From Clostridiales bacterium (GTDB lineage Bacteria; Bacillota; Clostridia; Christensenellales; Aristaeellaceae), in contig SVGP01000011.1 in NCBI GenBank assembly GCA_015056255.1, positions 1-64,000 on the forward strand: a stretch of 64,000 bases of DNA, in the 5' to 3' direction. The first letter of the stretch is position 1, and each line of letters begins with the position of its first letter. Positions 17,364 to 25,901 of the stretch are shown piece after piece. The notes below the pieces were generated by a model. It did no database searches, was not told the origin of the DNA, and worked only from the letters and a program-made list of their open reading frames with translations. The translations under genes were made by a program, and so were the position numbers.

Positions 17364-18974
17364 ATGATCTATACGCCCGAAATGCTTGCTTCCATGAAAA
17401 AGGTCGAGGCGGCTCGTGAAAAGAACATCGCTTTCGAGCCCCGCCGTCTTTCGGCAGAAGAAAAGGAAGCCCTTTTAAAGCAGTATCACCCCGATTATAA
17501 GGACGAAGGCTTTGTGACCATCAATGTCGGCCCCAACAAGGGCGAAAAAGCCCCGGTGGAGCTGAACGAAATGCTGACCGCGCACAGCCGTGTTGCGGAT
17601 ATGAATCTGGATCTTACCAAAATTAATTACGATGTGGACGTGCTTGTCATCGGCGGCGGCGGCGCAGGTTCCTCTGCAGCCATTGAAGCCCATGAAGCCG
17701 GCGCAAACGTCATGATCGTGACAAAGCTCAGGATCGGCGACGCCAACACCATGATGGCGGAAGGCGGCATTCAGGCTGCCGATAAGCCCAACGACTCCCC
17801 CGCCCAGCATTATCTGGACGTTATGGGCGGCGGACACTATGCCAACAAACCCGAGCTCGTCAGAAAACTCGTTATGGACGGCCCAGGCGCGATCAAGTGG
17901 CTCAATGAACTGGGCGTTGAGTTCGACAAGGACGAAGACGGCACCATGATCACCACTCACGGCGGCGGAACCTCCAGAAAGCGCATGCACGCGGCCGCCG
18001 ACTATTCGGGCGCTGAAATCATGCGCACGCTGCGCGACGAAGTTCTCAACCGTCAGATTCCCGTCGTCGATTTTACCGCGGCCATCGAGCTCATCTTGGA
18101 CGAAGAAGGCAAAGCAGCCGGCGCGGTTCTTATGAACATGGAAACCGGCGAAATTCTGATTGCAAGAGCCAAAACCGTCGTCATCGCAACCGGCGGCGCA
18201 GGACGCATGCACTATCAGGGCTTTCCGACCTCGAACCACTACGGCGCAACCGCCGACGGCCTGATTCTGGGCTACCGCGCAGGCGCAAAGCTTCTGTATC
18301 AGGATACCCTTCAGTATCACCCCACGGGCGTTGCCTTCCCCGCGCAGATTTTCGGCGCTCTCGTTACTGAGAAGGTTCGCTCCATGGGCGCTAAGCTCAT
18401 CAATTCCGAGGGCGAAGCCTACATCCATCCCCTTGAGACCCGCGACGTAAACGCCGCAGGCGTTATCCGCGAGTGCTCCACCAATGGTAAGGGCGTAGAC
18501 ACCGGCATGGGCAAGGCCGTATGGCTCGATACTCCCATGATCGACATGATCCACGGAAAAGGCACGCTCGAAAAGCGCCTGCCTGCGATGCTGCGCATGT
18601 ATCTTAAGTACGGCATCGACATGCGCGAAGTGCCGATTCTCATCTACCCCACCCTCCACTACCAGAACGGCGGCCTCGAAATCAGCGCAAACGGCGAAAC
18701 CACCTGCGTCAAAAATCTCTTCGTCGCGGGCGAAGCCGTCGGCGGTATCCACGGCAGAAACCGCCTGATGGGCAATTCCCTTCTCGACATCATCGTCTTT
18801 GGTCGAAATGCAGGCCAGCAGGCCTCCAAAGCCGCCAAGGAAACCACCGTCAAGGCGCTTACGCTTGACCATGTAAAGAAATACGAAGAAGAGCTGAAGG
18901 CATCCGGAATCAACTCCGATAAGTTCTCTCCCAAGCTTCTTCCGAATTACGCCAAAGGCAGAAAAGAAATCTAA
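17364..18974 (+). CDS. Soluble fumarate reductase/succinate dehydrogenase-type flavoprotein
   Basis: 536 residues. About 88 residues precede the FAD Rossmann motif (VLVIGGGGAGSSAAIEAH, 93-110), an unusual extension. Active-site residues of the fumarate reductase family are kept: His319 (HPTG), Arg360 (ETRDV), His432 (LHYQNGG) and Arg467 (NRLMGNSL). The histidine that binds FAD covalently in FrdA/SdhA is Asn128 here (DANTMMAEGG), so FAD should be non-covalent, as in TfrA and L-aspartate oxidase. The C-terminal domain is short. No membrane-anchor subunit follows. Reaction inferred: reduction of fumarate or a similar unsaturated dicarboxylate. AAGGAGG precedes the start. L-aspartate oxidase is an alternative but does not fit the operon. 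Confidence 0.88.
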   Translation: MIYTPEMLASMKKVEAAREKNIAFEPRRLSAEEKEALLKQYHPDYKDEGFVTINVGPNKGEKAPVELNEMLTAHSRVADMNLDLTKINYDVDVLVIGGGGAGSSAAIEAHEAGANVMIVTKLRIGDANTMMAEGGIQAADKPNDSPAQHYLDVMGGGHYANKPELVRKLVMDGPGAIKWLNELGVEFDKDEDGTMITTHGGGTSRKRMHAAADYSGAEIMRTLRDEVLNRQIPVVDFTAAIELILDEEGKAAGAVLMNMETGEILIARAKTVVIATGGAGRMHYQGFPTSNHYGATADGLILGYRAGAKLLYQDTLQYHPTGVAFPAQIFGALVTEKVRSMGAKLINSEGEAYIHPLETRDVNAAGVIRECSTNGKGVDTGMGKAVWLDTPMIDMIHGKGTLEKRLPAMLRMYLKYGIDMREVPILIYPTLHYQNGGLEISANGETTCVKNLFVAGEAVGGIHGRNRLMGNSLLDIIVFGRNAGQQASKAAKETTVKALTLDHVKKYEEELKASGINSDKFSPKLLPNYAKGRKEI

Positions 18975-19005
18975 TACGATTCCTTAAAAACACATTCACG
19001 GCACT

Positions 19006-19065
19006 GGAAAGTCGTCCTCTACAGAAAGAAACCATCGTGTTTCTATCGTAGGGGACGACTTTTCC
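19006..19065. repeat. Palindromic intergenic element with central hairpin
   Basis: GGAAAGTCGTCCTCTAC (19006-19022) pairs with GTAGGGGACGACTTTTCC (19048-19065). The centre holds a second small hairpin, GAAAC/GTTTC. The arms meet the centre at CTAC and GTAG as in the other elements here. It lies 31 bp past the frdA-like stop and may also end transcription, though no T-run follows. Confidence 0.7.
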
Positions 19066-19086
19066 GTGTCTTGCTATTAAGTTAGT

Positions 19087-19183
19087 CGCGGGAAGCGAAA
19101 AGCTTCCCCTACGGCATGAATCAAGCGGTTGAGCATGTAAGCGCTTCGCCATTCACCGTAGAGGACGGGTTTCCCCTCCCGCG
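19087..19183. repeat. Three-hairpin intergenic element (family C)
   Basis: The left arm 19087-19114 (CGCGGGAAG...CTACGG) is itself a hairpin, and the right arm 19156-19183 is its degenerate inverted copy (CCGTAGAGG...CCCGCG). The 41-bp centre contains AAGCG/CGCTT. Together with the preceding element it fills most of the 331-bp gap between the convergent frdA-like and dpaL genes; the remainder up to 19305 is AT-rich with nothing recognisable. Confidence 0.6.
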
Positions 19184-19305
19184 TACGAAGTGTATCATTC
19201 TAATCTTTGTGACATTGCCAAGGTCGGGTTTATCTACTCGGTTTTATGCAATCAAAATCACACTCGCTGCGCAATCAACTATGTTTGCCAATCTCATTCC
19301 CGTTT

Positions 19306-20499
19306 TTACTTTCTCGGATACGCGCCGTCTTCCACGATGGCGCGGTAATTTTTCGTATCCGTTGCTCCCTCTGTAGAGAAAAACAGAAGACGGGAATCTG
19401 CGTTCAGTCCCAACGCCTCCTTGATATGGGAAAGCGCAGAATTCATCAAAATCTCGCTTACGCATCCGAACGCCGACGCGCCGCTTTCACCGCTGACCAT
19501 GGGCTCATCCCCCGCCTCCGGTTTTGCCAGAATGCGCATGCCCTCTGCCGCCGCGTAATCCGGACAGGAGAGAAACGCACTCGTCACGCTTTTCAGGATT
19601 TCCCACGCGATAGTGCACGGTTCTCCGCAGGCAAGTCCCGCCATGATTGTGTTCATTTCGCCCGTTACAAATGTTCTCTCGCCCGCCACAGAGGATTGAT
19701 AGAAGCAATCAGCCCTGTTGGGCTCTACGATGATGATCTTGGGCGGATTTTCCCGGTAGGCGTCCGTCAGAATTGCTGCCACAGCCGCCGCCATCGAGCC
19801 CACGCCCGCCTGCAAAAATACATGTGTAGGCGCTTCAATAAGTTCCTCTATTGCCTCCAGCGCCATCGTGCCGTAGCCCTGCATGATCCACGTGGGAATT
19901 TCGTCATAGCCTTCCCACGCGGTGTCCTGAACGACCACCCAGCCCTTTTCATCAGCCATTTTCTTTGAAAGCCGCACGCAGTCGTCGTAATTCATATCAG
20001 TAATCGACGCGTCCGCGCCGGCTTTTTTGATGTTCTGAAGGCGCTCCTGCGCGCTGCCCTTGGGCATGTACACAACGGACTTGAATCCAAGCTCCTTAGC
20101 CGCCCACGCAACCCCGCGCCCGTGGTTTCCGTCGGTGGCGGTAACAAAGGTGATGTCGCCAAGCTTCTCTTTGACGCTTCTGTCCGTAAGAGAAGCATAA
20201 GAAAGCTCTTCTTCGCAAAGGCCGAGCTTCCGCCCTACATATCTTCCAATGGCATAGCTTCCGCCAAGCGCCTTGAACGCATTTAAGCCAAACCGCTTCG
20301 ATTCGTCCTTGACGTAAATTTCATGAACGCCCAATTTCTGCGCTGTATTTGTGTATTTCACAAGCGGCGTAAGCGAATAAACGGGAAAACTCTCGTGAAA
20401 CGATTTTACCTTTTGAGACGCCAAAACCGAAAAAGTATTTTTATATGCATCCGGCATTCCTTCCGGCGTCCATTCCTTCATGAAAAAACCTTCGCGCAT
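19306..20499 (-). CDS. dpaL: Diaminopropionate ammonia-lyase (PLP enzyme)
   Basis: About 397 residues, close along its length to E. coli YgeX. Splits 2,3-diaminopropionate into pyruvate and two ammonia. The PLP lysine is in KDESKRFGLNAFKALGG (about residue 76); TATDGNHGRGVAWAA, YMPKGSAQER and TAWEGYDEIPTWIMQGY are further YgeX hallmarks. Of three in-frame ATGs near the start, 20499 has the best spacing (9 bp) from AAGGAG; 20505 has only 3 bp. Monocistronic and convergent with the hdr-flx-frd operon. Provides a nitrogen or amino-acid catabolic function unrelated to its neighbours. Confidence 0.93.
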   Translation of the reverse strand: MREGFFMKEWTPEGMPDAYKNTFSVLASQKVKSFHESFPVYSLTPLVKYTNTAQKLGVHEIYVKDESKRFGLNAFKALGGSYAIGRYVGRKLGLCEEELSYASLTDRSVKEKLGDITFVTATDGNHGRGVAWAAKELGFKSVVYMPKGSAQERLQNIKKAGADASITDMNYDDCVRLSKKMADEKGWVVVQDTAWEGYDEIPTWIMQGYGTMALEAIEELIEAPTHVFLQAGVGSMAAAVAAILTDAYRENPPKIIIVEPNRADCFYQSSVAGERTFVTGEMNTIMAGLACGEPCTIAWEILKSVTSAFLSCPDYAAAEGMRILAKPEAGDEPMVSGESGASAFGCVSEILMNSALSHIKEALGLNADSRLLFFSTEGATDTKNYRAIVEDGAYPRK

Positions 20500-20538
20500 T
20501 CGCATTATCTCCTTATACTGCGGATTATATTATAGGAT

Positions 20539-20566
20539 AAGCTGCCTCGCATTTGTGAGACAGCTT
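20539..20566. terminator. Hairpin between the ABC ATPase gene and dpaL
   Basis: AAGCTGCCTC (20539-20548) pairs with GAGACAGCTT (20557-20566) with one mismatch; a T-run follows only on the plus strand. It may end the minus-strand importer operon, weakly. Confidence 0.4.
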
Positions 20567-20584
20567 TTTCCTTTATACTTATCC

Positions 20585-21664
20585 CTACAGCATATGAACG
20601 CAGCCTTCTCTGAAGGACAGATACGCTGTGTCGCCCACTTCATAAATCTTGCGTCCGACAGGGCAGTAATCCGCAAGCTTCACAAGCGTATCTCCCACCA
20701 TTACGTGGTAATTCTGATACGCGCCCATGAAGCAGGAAAGAACGATCTTGCACGGAAGCGCGCCTGTGTCCGCTAAAATGGTGGCCTCGGGACGCAGAAC
20801 GATCTTGCAGTTCTTTCCGACTGCAAACTGATCGGGGTTAGGCACTTTTACATCGTGACCGGAAATGTTGAGAACGCAGTCCTTTCCGTCCAGCTTCACG
20901 ATTTTGCCCTCAAGGAAGTTGACCTCGCCGATAAAGTCCGCAACGAACTCGTCCACCGGGTGCTGATAGATCTCTCTGGGCGTGCCCATCTGGGCGACTA
21001 CGCCTTTGTTCATGACGATGACCTTATCGGAAATCGCCATGGCTTCGGCCTGATCGTGGGTGACGTAGACGGCAGTGATGCCGAGGGTCTGCTGGATGCG
21101 GCGGATTTCCGTGCGCATGGACACGCGAAGCTTCGCGTCGAGGTTTGAAAGCGGCTCGTCAAACAACAGCACGCTGGGCTCGACGACCATGGCGCGTGCC
21201 AGCGCGACGCGCTGCTGCTGACCGCCGGAAAGCTGATTGGTCATGCGGCTTTCCATGCCGGTCAATTCCACAAGCTCCAAAATGCGCTCAATGCGTTTAT
21301 TCATTTCGGCCTTGGGGACATTCCGAAGCTTCAGGCCGTAGGCAACGTTGTCATACACATTGTAATGCGGGAAAAGCGCATAGCTCTGGAAAACCATCGC
21401 GGTATCGCGCTTATTGGGCATGAGCGCGTTGATCGGCTGCTCACCCAGATAGATTTCGCCGGCATCCGGGCTTTCAAAGCCCGCGATCATTCGAAGGGTG
21501 GTGGTTTTTCCGCAGCCGGACGGGCCTAAAAGCGTTACAAAGCTTCCCGCTTCGATTTCAAGCGAAACATCGTTGACCGCATAAAACTGCTTTTTCGTTT
21601 TGGGGTCCAGATAAATCTTGGAGATATGATCGAGACGAACCCCTTTCTTTTCCTTGCTACTCAC
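20585..21664 (-). CDS. ABC importer ATPase, iron(III)/PotA-FbpC type
   Basis: About 359 residues: Walker A GPSGCGKTT, signature [15 protein letters not shown], Walker [15 protein letters not shown]-loop YVTHDQAEAM, then a C-terminal TOBE-like domain. Energises the two-domain permease encoded just upstream. Two GTG codons compete as start; the one at 21664 follows AAGGAG by 10 bp and begins 1 bp after the permease stop, so it is preferred over the GTG at 21673. Substrate likely ferric iron, but phosphonate and hexose-phosphate importers share the family. Confidence 0.88.
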   Translation of the reverse strand: MSSKEKKGVRLDHISKIYLDPKTKKQFYAVNDVSLEIEAGSFVTLLGPSGCGKTTTLRMIAGFESPDAGEIYLGEQPINALMPNKRDTAMVFQSYALFPHYNVYDNVAYGLKLRNVPKAEMNKRIERILELVELTGMESRMTNQLSGGQQQRVALARAMVVEPSVLLFDEPLSNLDAKLRVSMRTEIRRIQQTLGITAVYVTHDQAEAMAISDKVIVMNKGVVAQMGTPREIYQHPVDEFVADFIGEVNFLEGKIVKLDGKDCVLNISGHDVKVPNPDQFAVGKNCKIVLRPEATILADTGALPCKIVLSCFMGAYQNYHVMVGDTLVKLADYCPVGRKIYEVGDTAYLSFREGCVHML

Positions 21665-21665
21665 C

Positions 21666-23615
21666 TTAATCACTCTCCTTCAAGCTAACATTTCTCGACG
21701 TGCCAAAGAATTTGATCACCAGGTTCATGAGCACGATCGCGGCATAGACGATAGCAATCAATATCGTTGCATACGCGCAGGCAACGCCGTTTTCGCCCTT
21801 TTCCGCAAACTCATTGATACGGCAGGTAATCAGAAGATATCTGGGCGTTACCAACAGGATAATTGCGCTGATGGCGGTTATGGAGCGGACAAAGGTCGTG
21901 ACAAGACCTGACAGGAACGAATCCTTAATCAGCGGAAGCGTCACGCTTGTGAACACCTTGATGCTGCCCGCGCCAAGGTCATAGGCCGACTCCTCAATGG
22001 ATTTGTCGATCTGGCGAAGCGCCGAAATACCGCTTCTGGTTCCGACAGGCAGGGAGCGGACAACAAAGACGATGACGAGGATGATACCGGATCCGTAAAT
22101 ACCTTGAAGAAATCCGGTTCTGAATACGCCTCTGGCAAAGCCTCTGATGAAGCCTACGCCCAGAACCGTTCCGGGAACCGCCATGGCCAGCATGGAGACA
22201 AACTCGATCATGCCCTTGCCGCGGAACTTCTTTTTGACGACCAGATATGAAATGATCATTGAAAGAAGCGCGGTGATGGGCGCGGAAATCAATGACAGGA
22301 TGAACGAATCCTTAAACGCCTTGAAGCCGTCGTCTCTGAAAAGCTGCTGGAACCATCTGAAGGTCAGGCTGTAATCGCGGCCCCAGAGCTTGAAAAGCGC
22401 GCCGAAGGGGATAGCGATATACATGATGATGACAAAGGCCGAAATGGCGGAGCAAAGAATCGTAAGCGGCACGCGCACGGAAGCATCCGTAATCGGAACG
22501 CGCGCGCGGCTGGCCTTTCCGGTAAGCGTCGCCGCTGTCTTGGCTTCGAGATAGTATTTCTGAATCAGGAACAATACAAGCGTGATTGCAAGCAGCACCA
22601 CCGCCATTGCGGCAGCGCCGGTTGTATCGTAGCTTCCGCCGGTGATTCTTAAGTAAATCGTCGTAGCCAGCGTGTCATAGCTGCCTCCGATCATCATGGG
22701 GTTGGCAAAGTCGGCAACCGACTCGATGAAGGTAACGAGGAACGCGTTTCCAAGGCCGGGAAGCATAAGGGGCAGCGTAACCGTCGTAAACACCTTCCAG
22801 CGGCTTGCACCCATATCGCGCGAGGCTTCCTCCATTGAAGGATCAATGTTTTTAAGAAGACCTTTCAGCATCATGTAGCAAACCGGGAAAAACGTCAGAA
22901 TCTGAACCGTCGCAATGCCCTTAAGACCGTATATGTCGCTGTCATAGATCTTGAGGAGCGTGCGGGTGATGAGGCCGCCGCGCCCGAACAGGAGAATCAT
23001 CGAAAGCGACAGTACAAACGGCGGGGACACGACGGGGAGCGTCGAAACCACATCGAACATCTTTTTGATGACGCGGGATTTTACCTGAACATAGCAGTCC
23101 ACATACGCAAACAGAAGGCCTACAACCACTGCGCCCAGAGACGTGATAAAGCCGAGCTTCAGGGTGTTGAAAAATGCGTTTCTGAACGTGTAATCCTTAA
23201 AGATTCTCGGAAACGCCGCGCCCGTCCAGTAGTCGTTTTCCACCTTCACATAGGCTTTTTCGGGATTGATCGTATCGCCGTCTTTGATCACGCGACCGTT
23301 TTTCACATACAAACTTCCGTATGCGCCCGTAAGATCATTTAGCGCAATCGTGAGTTCATTATTTTTGCTGTCCAGAACGGTTACGCTTCTGTTTTCGCCT
23401 TCGCCCGTATATTCAATCTCCGCTTCCCCTGAAAGCACGTCCTTCAGAAGATACATATTCGTCTCCTGAACATGCACGCTGTCCATCAGAAGCATCATAA
23501 GCGGATACAGTATGAAAAGCGCCAGAAGAACCGAGAGCAGTATGATGGTCGTAACCATTGCGGGATCAGCGAAGAATTTTTTGCGTTCAAGCGCCGCGCC
23601 CTGTTTTGTTTTCAC
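21666..23615 (-). CDS. ABC importer permease with two fused permease domains (FbpB/AfuB type)
   Basis: 649 residues, two Binding_protein-dependent transport domains in one chain (EAA-like loops EEASRDMGASRWKVFTTVTL and EESAYDLGAGSIKVFTSVTL), about 12 membrane segments. Between the first and second segments lies an unusually long polar stretch (about residues 49-140) that should be outside the cell. GTG start 9 bp after AAGGTG. Works with the ATPase downstream and the binding protein upstream. Confidence 0.88.
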   Translation of the reverse strand: MKTKQGAALERKKFFADPAMVTTIILLSVLLALFILYPLMMLLMDSVHVQETNMYLLKDVLSGEAEIEYTGEGENRSVTVLDSKNNELTIALNDLTGAYGSLYVKNGRVIKDGDTINPEKAYVKVENDYWTGAAFPRIFKDYTFRNAFFNTLKLGFITSLGAVVVGLLFAYVDCYVQVKSRVIKKMFDVVSTLPVVSPPFVLSLSMILLFGRGGLITRTLLKIYDSDIYGLKGIATVQILTFFPVCYMMLKGLLKNIDPSMEEASRDMGASRWKVFTTVTLPLMLPGLGNAFLVTFIESVADFANPMMIGGSYDTLATTIYLRITGGSYDTTGAAAMAVVLLAITLVLFLIQKYYLEAKTAATLTGKASRARVPITDASVRVPLTILCSAISAFVIIMYIAIPFGALFKLWGRDYSLTFRWFQQLFRDDGFKAFKDSFILSLISAPITALLSMIISYLVVKKKFRGKGMIEFVSMLAMAVPGTVLGVGFIRGFARGVFRTGFLQGIYGSGIILVIVFVVRSLPVGTRSGISALRQIDKSIEESAYDLGAGSIKVFTSVTLPLIKDSFLSGLVTTFVRSITAISAIILLVTPRYLLITCRINEFAEKGENGVACAYATILIAIVYAAIVLMNLVIKFFGTSRNVSLKESD

Positions 23616-23644
23616 TTCTTATCACACCTTCCGTAAATAAAGAA

Positions 23645-23668
23645 GGGATGGGATATTTCACCCATCCC
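23645..23668 (-). terminator. Intercistronic hairpin between binding protein and permease genes
   Basis: GGGATGGG/CCCATCCC with an 8-nt loop, followed on the minus strand by TTCTTTATTTA. Likely a leaky terminator or 3' stabiliser that keeps binding-protein mRNA in excess over the permease. Confidence 0.65.
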
Positions 23669-23696
23669 CTCTTGATTCAAAGGATTTTTCGTCCGA

Positions 23697-24779
23697 TTAT
23701 TCGGTCTTGAAGCGATCATCCGCAGCAGCGCCGAGCGCCTCGAAGAAGTCGGCGACATACTTGGTGGTGTTGGCCTTGGCATCTTCGAAGTCGTAGTCGA
23801 TGACGTTGTTAGGATCGAGGCCGAAGGGCTCAACCGCGGCGGGCTGCTTGGCGGAGTTGATGACGAGGAACTGATAGCTCTCTACGTCGTCAGCCAGCTC
23901 AACGCACTCGGGGGACAGAGCGAACTCGATCCAGAGCTTCGCAGCATTGGGATGCTCGCAGCCTTCGAAGATGGCGGTGGCACCGATTTCAAAGCTGGTG
24001 CCTTCTTCGGGGATGATCAGTCCGATGTTGTCATAGCCCTTGAGGATCTGGGTGATGCCGTCATGCAGGAAGCCAACGCCGATGACGCACTCGCCGATAC
24101 CGACTTTCTTGGAGGGGCCGGAGCCGGACTTGGTGTACTGCTGGATGTTCTTGTCAAGCGCTACGAAGTACTCCATCGCCTCATCGTGGCCGAGGAGCTG
24201 GACCATGGTGTTGATAATCAGCTTCGCAGTGCCGGCGGTGTTGGGGTTGGATACCCAGATGAGGTCCTTGTATTCGGGCTTGAGAAGATCCTTCCAGCCT
24301 TTGGGCGCCTCAAGGCCGAGGCGGGCGAGCTCCTCGGTGTTTACCATGAAGCCGAGGATTCCCTTATAGATACCGTACCAGTAGCCGTCCGCGTCACGGT
24401 ACATGGGGCCGGCGAGATCGTAAGCGTTAACCGCTTCATAAGCCATGAGCAGGCCTTCCTTGGCGCACTCGTTGTAGGGGTCGGTCGTGCCGCCGAACCA
24501 TACATCGGCAGAGGGATAACCAGCTTCTTCAGTGATCTTGGCCTGAACTTCGCCGGTGGAGAGGCGCTGATAGTAAGTCTTAATGCCGTACAGTTCTTCG
24601 AAGCGTCTGGCAGCTGCGGCAACGTAGGGCTCTTCGCAGGAGCCATAGATGATCAGTTCACCCTCAGCCTGGGCTGCCTTGATGAGCTCGGGATCGATTA
24701 CGGGCTTTTCGGCTTCAGCAAAGCTGACCGCGCCGAACGCCATAACCAGAACGATGAGAAGGGAAATCAGTTTCTTCAT
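23697..24779 (-). CDS. Extracellular solute-binding protein, iron(III)/FbpA-AfuA type
   Basis: 360 residues with a signal peptide ending near FAEAEKP and no lipobox cysteine. ELIIYGSCEE, YPSADVWFGGTTD and GYWYGIYKGILGFMVN are typical of family-1 ferric-binding periplasmic proteins. A free signal-peptide protein in a Gram-positive is unusual without an anchor; attachment is not obvious. AAAAGGAGAC precedes the ATG. First gene of the importer operon; it has a near-consensus promoter. Ligand (ferric iron, or a sugar phosphate as for AfuA) not determined. Confidence 0.87.
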   Translation of the reverse strand: MKKLISLLIVLVMAFGAVSFAEAEKPVIDPELIKAAQAEGELIIYGSCEEPYVAAAARRFEELYGIKTYYQRLSTGEVQAKITEEAGYPSADVWFGGTTDPYNECAKEGLLMAYEAVNAYDLAGPMYRDADGYWYGIYKGILGFMVNTEELARLGLEAPKGWKDLLKPEYKDLIWVSNPNTAGTAKLIINTMVQLLGHDEAMEYFVALDKNIQQYTKSGSGPSKKVGIGECVIGVGFLHDGITQILKGYDNIGLIIPEEGTSFEIGATAIFEGCEHPNAAKLWIEFALSPECVELADDVESYQFLVINSAKQPAAVEPFGLDPNNVIDYDFEDAKANTTKYVADFFEALGAAADDRFKTE

Positions 24780-24850
24780 GGTTCTCGTCTCCTTTTTGTT
24801 TTTTCCGCGCTATCAAACATGCGCGCTTTGGCATAATGCCGGATGAACTA

Positions 24851-24879
24851 ATTATATTCTGGTTCCGTTATTAAGTCAA
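24851..24879 (-). promoter_or_regulatory. Promoter of the iron-type ABC importer operon
   Basis: Minus strand: -35 TTGACT (24874-24879), 17-bp spacer, -10 TATAAT (24851-24856). No clear Fur box seen. Confidence 0.85.
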
Positions 24880-24940
24880 CCAATATACGAATATTTAGAA
24901 AATTTTCGGTATAGTTCGACACACATTTGTCTTAATTCGT

Positions 24941-24985
24941 AAAAAAGCATCCGTTCAACGGGCCAAATACACCGATGAACGGATG
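24941..24985 (-). terminator. Rho-independent terminator of the yitT-like gene
   Basis: CATCCGTTCA (24948-24957) pairs with TGAACGGATG (24976-24985); on the minus strand CTTTTTT follows at once. Confidence 0.9.
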
Positions 24986-24992
24986 TTTCTGT

Positions 24993-25835
24993 TTAATGCT
25001 TTTTCGGCTGATAGCGGATGTCGTTTACGGAATACACAGTCATAAACGCCTTCGGATCGGTTTTGTGCATAAATTCCATCAGCATCCTGTATTCCTGCTT
25101 ATCGACGATGGCGATAATCTCCATGCGCTTTTCCCCGGTATATGCGCCGATGCTCTCATACAGGGTCGCGCCGCTATGGATTTCGTGGAGAATGTAGGAA
25201 ATGATCTCCTCGTGCTTGTCCGACACGATGCAGACTCGTCTTTTGAGATTCAAGCCAAAGATAAAGTGATCCACGATCATTCCGCCAAAGAACGTTCCGA
25301 TAACGGACAAAACAACCGTCGCCTTGTCAAAGCACAGCGCGGACGACAATGCCACAAGCATGCCGGACAGGCTCATGGCGCGGCCAAGTTCTATATGAAG
25401 ATACTTGTTCATGAGCTTGGCAACAATATCAAGGCCGCCCGAGGAGGCGTTTACCGAAAACAGAAGCGCAAGTCCGCTTCCGACCACAAGGATATAGCAC
25501 AAAACATCCAGTATCGGCTCGTTTGTGATGGATGAAAAATCTGGGAACGCGATTTCAAACACGCGCATAATCAGCGGCATCAGTATCGATGCATACACCG
25601 TCTTCGCTCCGAACTCGCGCCCGATCAGAACAAAACCGATGATCAAAAGAAATACGTTCAGCGCAAGCGTTATTGCAGAAACCGGGAGGTTGATAAAGTT
25701 TGCAATCACCATGGCAAGCGCCGACGCGCTTCCGACTGTCACATGGCTGGGCATCATGAAAAAGTACACAGCCGCCGCGATAATCGCCGTTCCGACCGTA
25801 ATGATTCCGTATTCCTTTAAAAATCTTTTGTTCAT
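24993..25835 (-). CDS. YitT-family membrane protein (DUF161 + DUF2179)
   Basis: 280 residues: five or six hydrophobic helices in the first 175 residues, the family motif NASSGGLDIVAKL (about 128-140), then a cytoplasmic DUF2179 domain (GATLYESIGAYTGEKRMEII). Function of the family is not established. Own promoter, AAGGAG site and terminator, so a single-gene unit. Confidence 0.9.
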   Translation of the reverse strand: MNKRFLKEYGIITVGTAIIAAAVYFFMMPSHVTVGSASALAMVIANFINLPVSAITLALNVFLLIIGFVLIGREFGAKTVYASILMPLIMRVFEIAFPDFSSITNEPILDVLCYILVVGSGLALLFSVNASSGGLDIVAKLMNKYLHIELGRAMSLSGMLVALSSALCFDKATVVLSVIGTFFGGMIVDHFIFGLNLKRRVCIVSDKHEEIISYILHEIHSGATLYESIGAYTGEKRMEIIAIVDKQEYRMLMEFMHKTDPKAFMTVYSVNDIRYQPKKH

Positions 25836-25868
25836 ATATTCTCCTTAGAAGGTTTTGATTGCATACGC

Positions 25869-25897
25869 ATTATACCGAATCCCAGCGCAAAAATCAA
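25869..25897 (-). promoter_or_regulatory. Promoter of the yitT-like gene
   Basis: Minus strand: -35 TTGATT (25892-25897), 17-bp spacer, -10 TATAAT (25869-25874). Confidence 0.82.
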
Positions 25898-25901
25898 CCA
25901 A

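Noticed and set aside
17475-18872. Long open frame of 465 codons on the minus strand opposite the frdA-like gene
   Set aside because: It is the antisense shadow of a clearly recognised flavoprotein; it has no ribosome site and a composition typical of reverse-frame translation.
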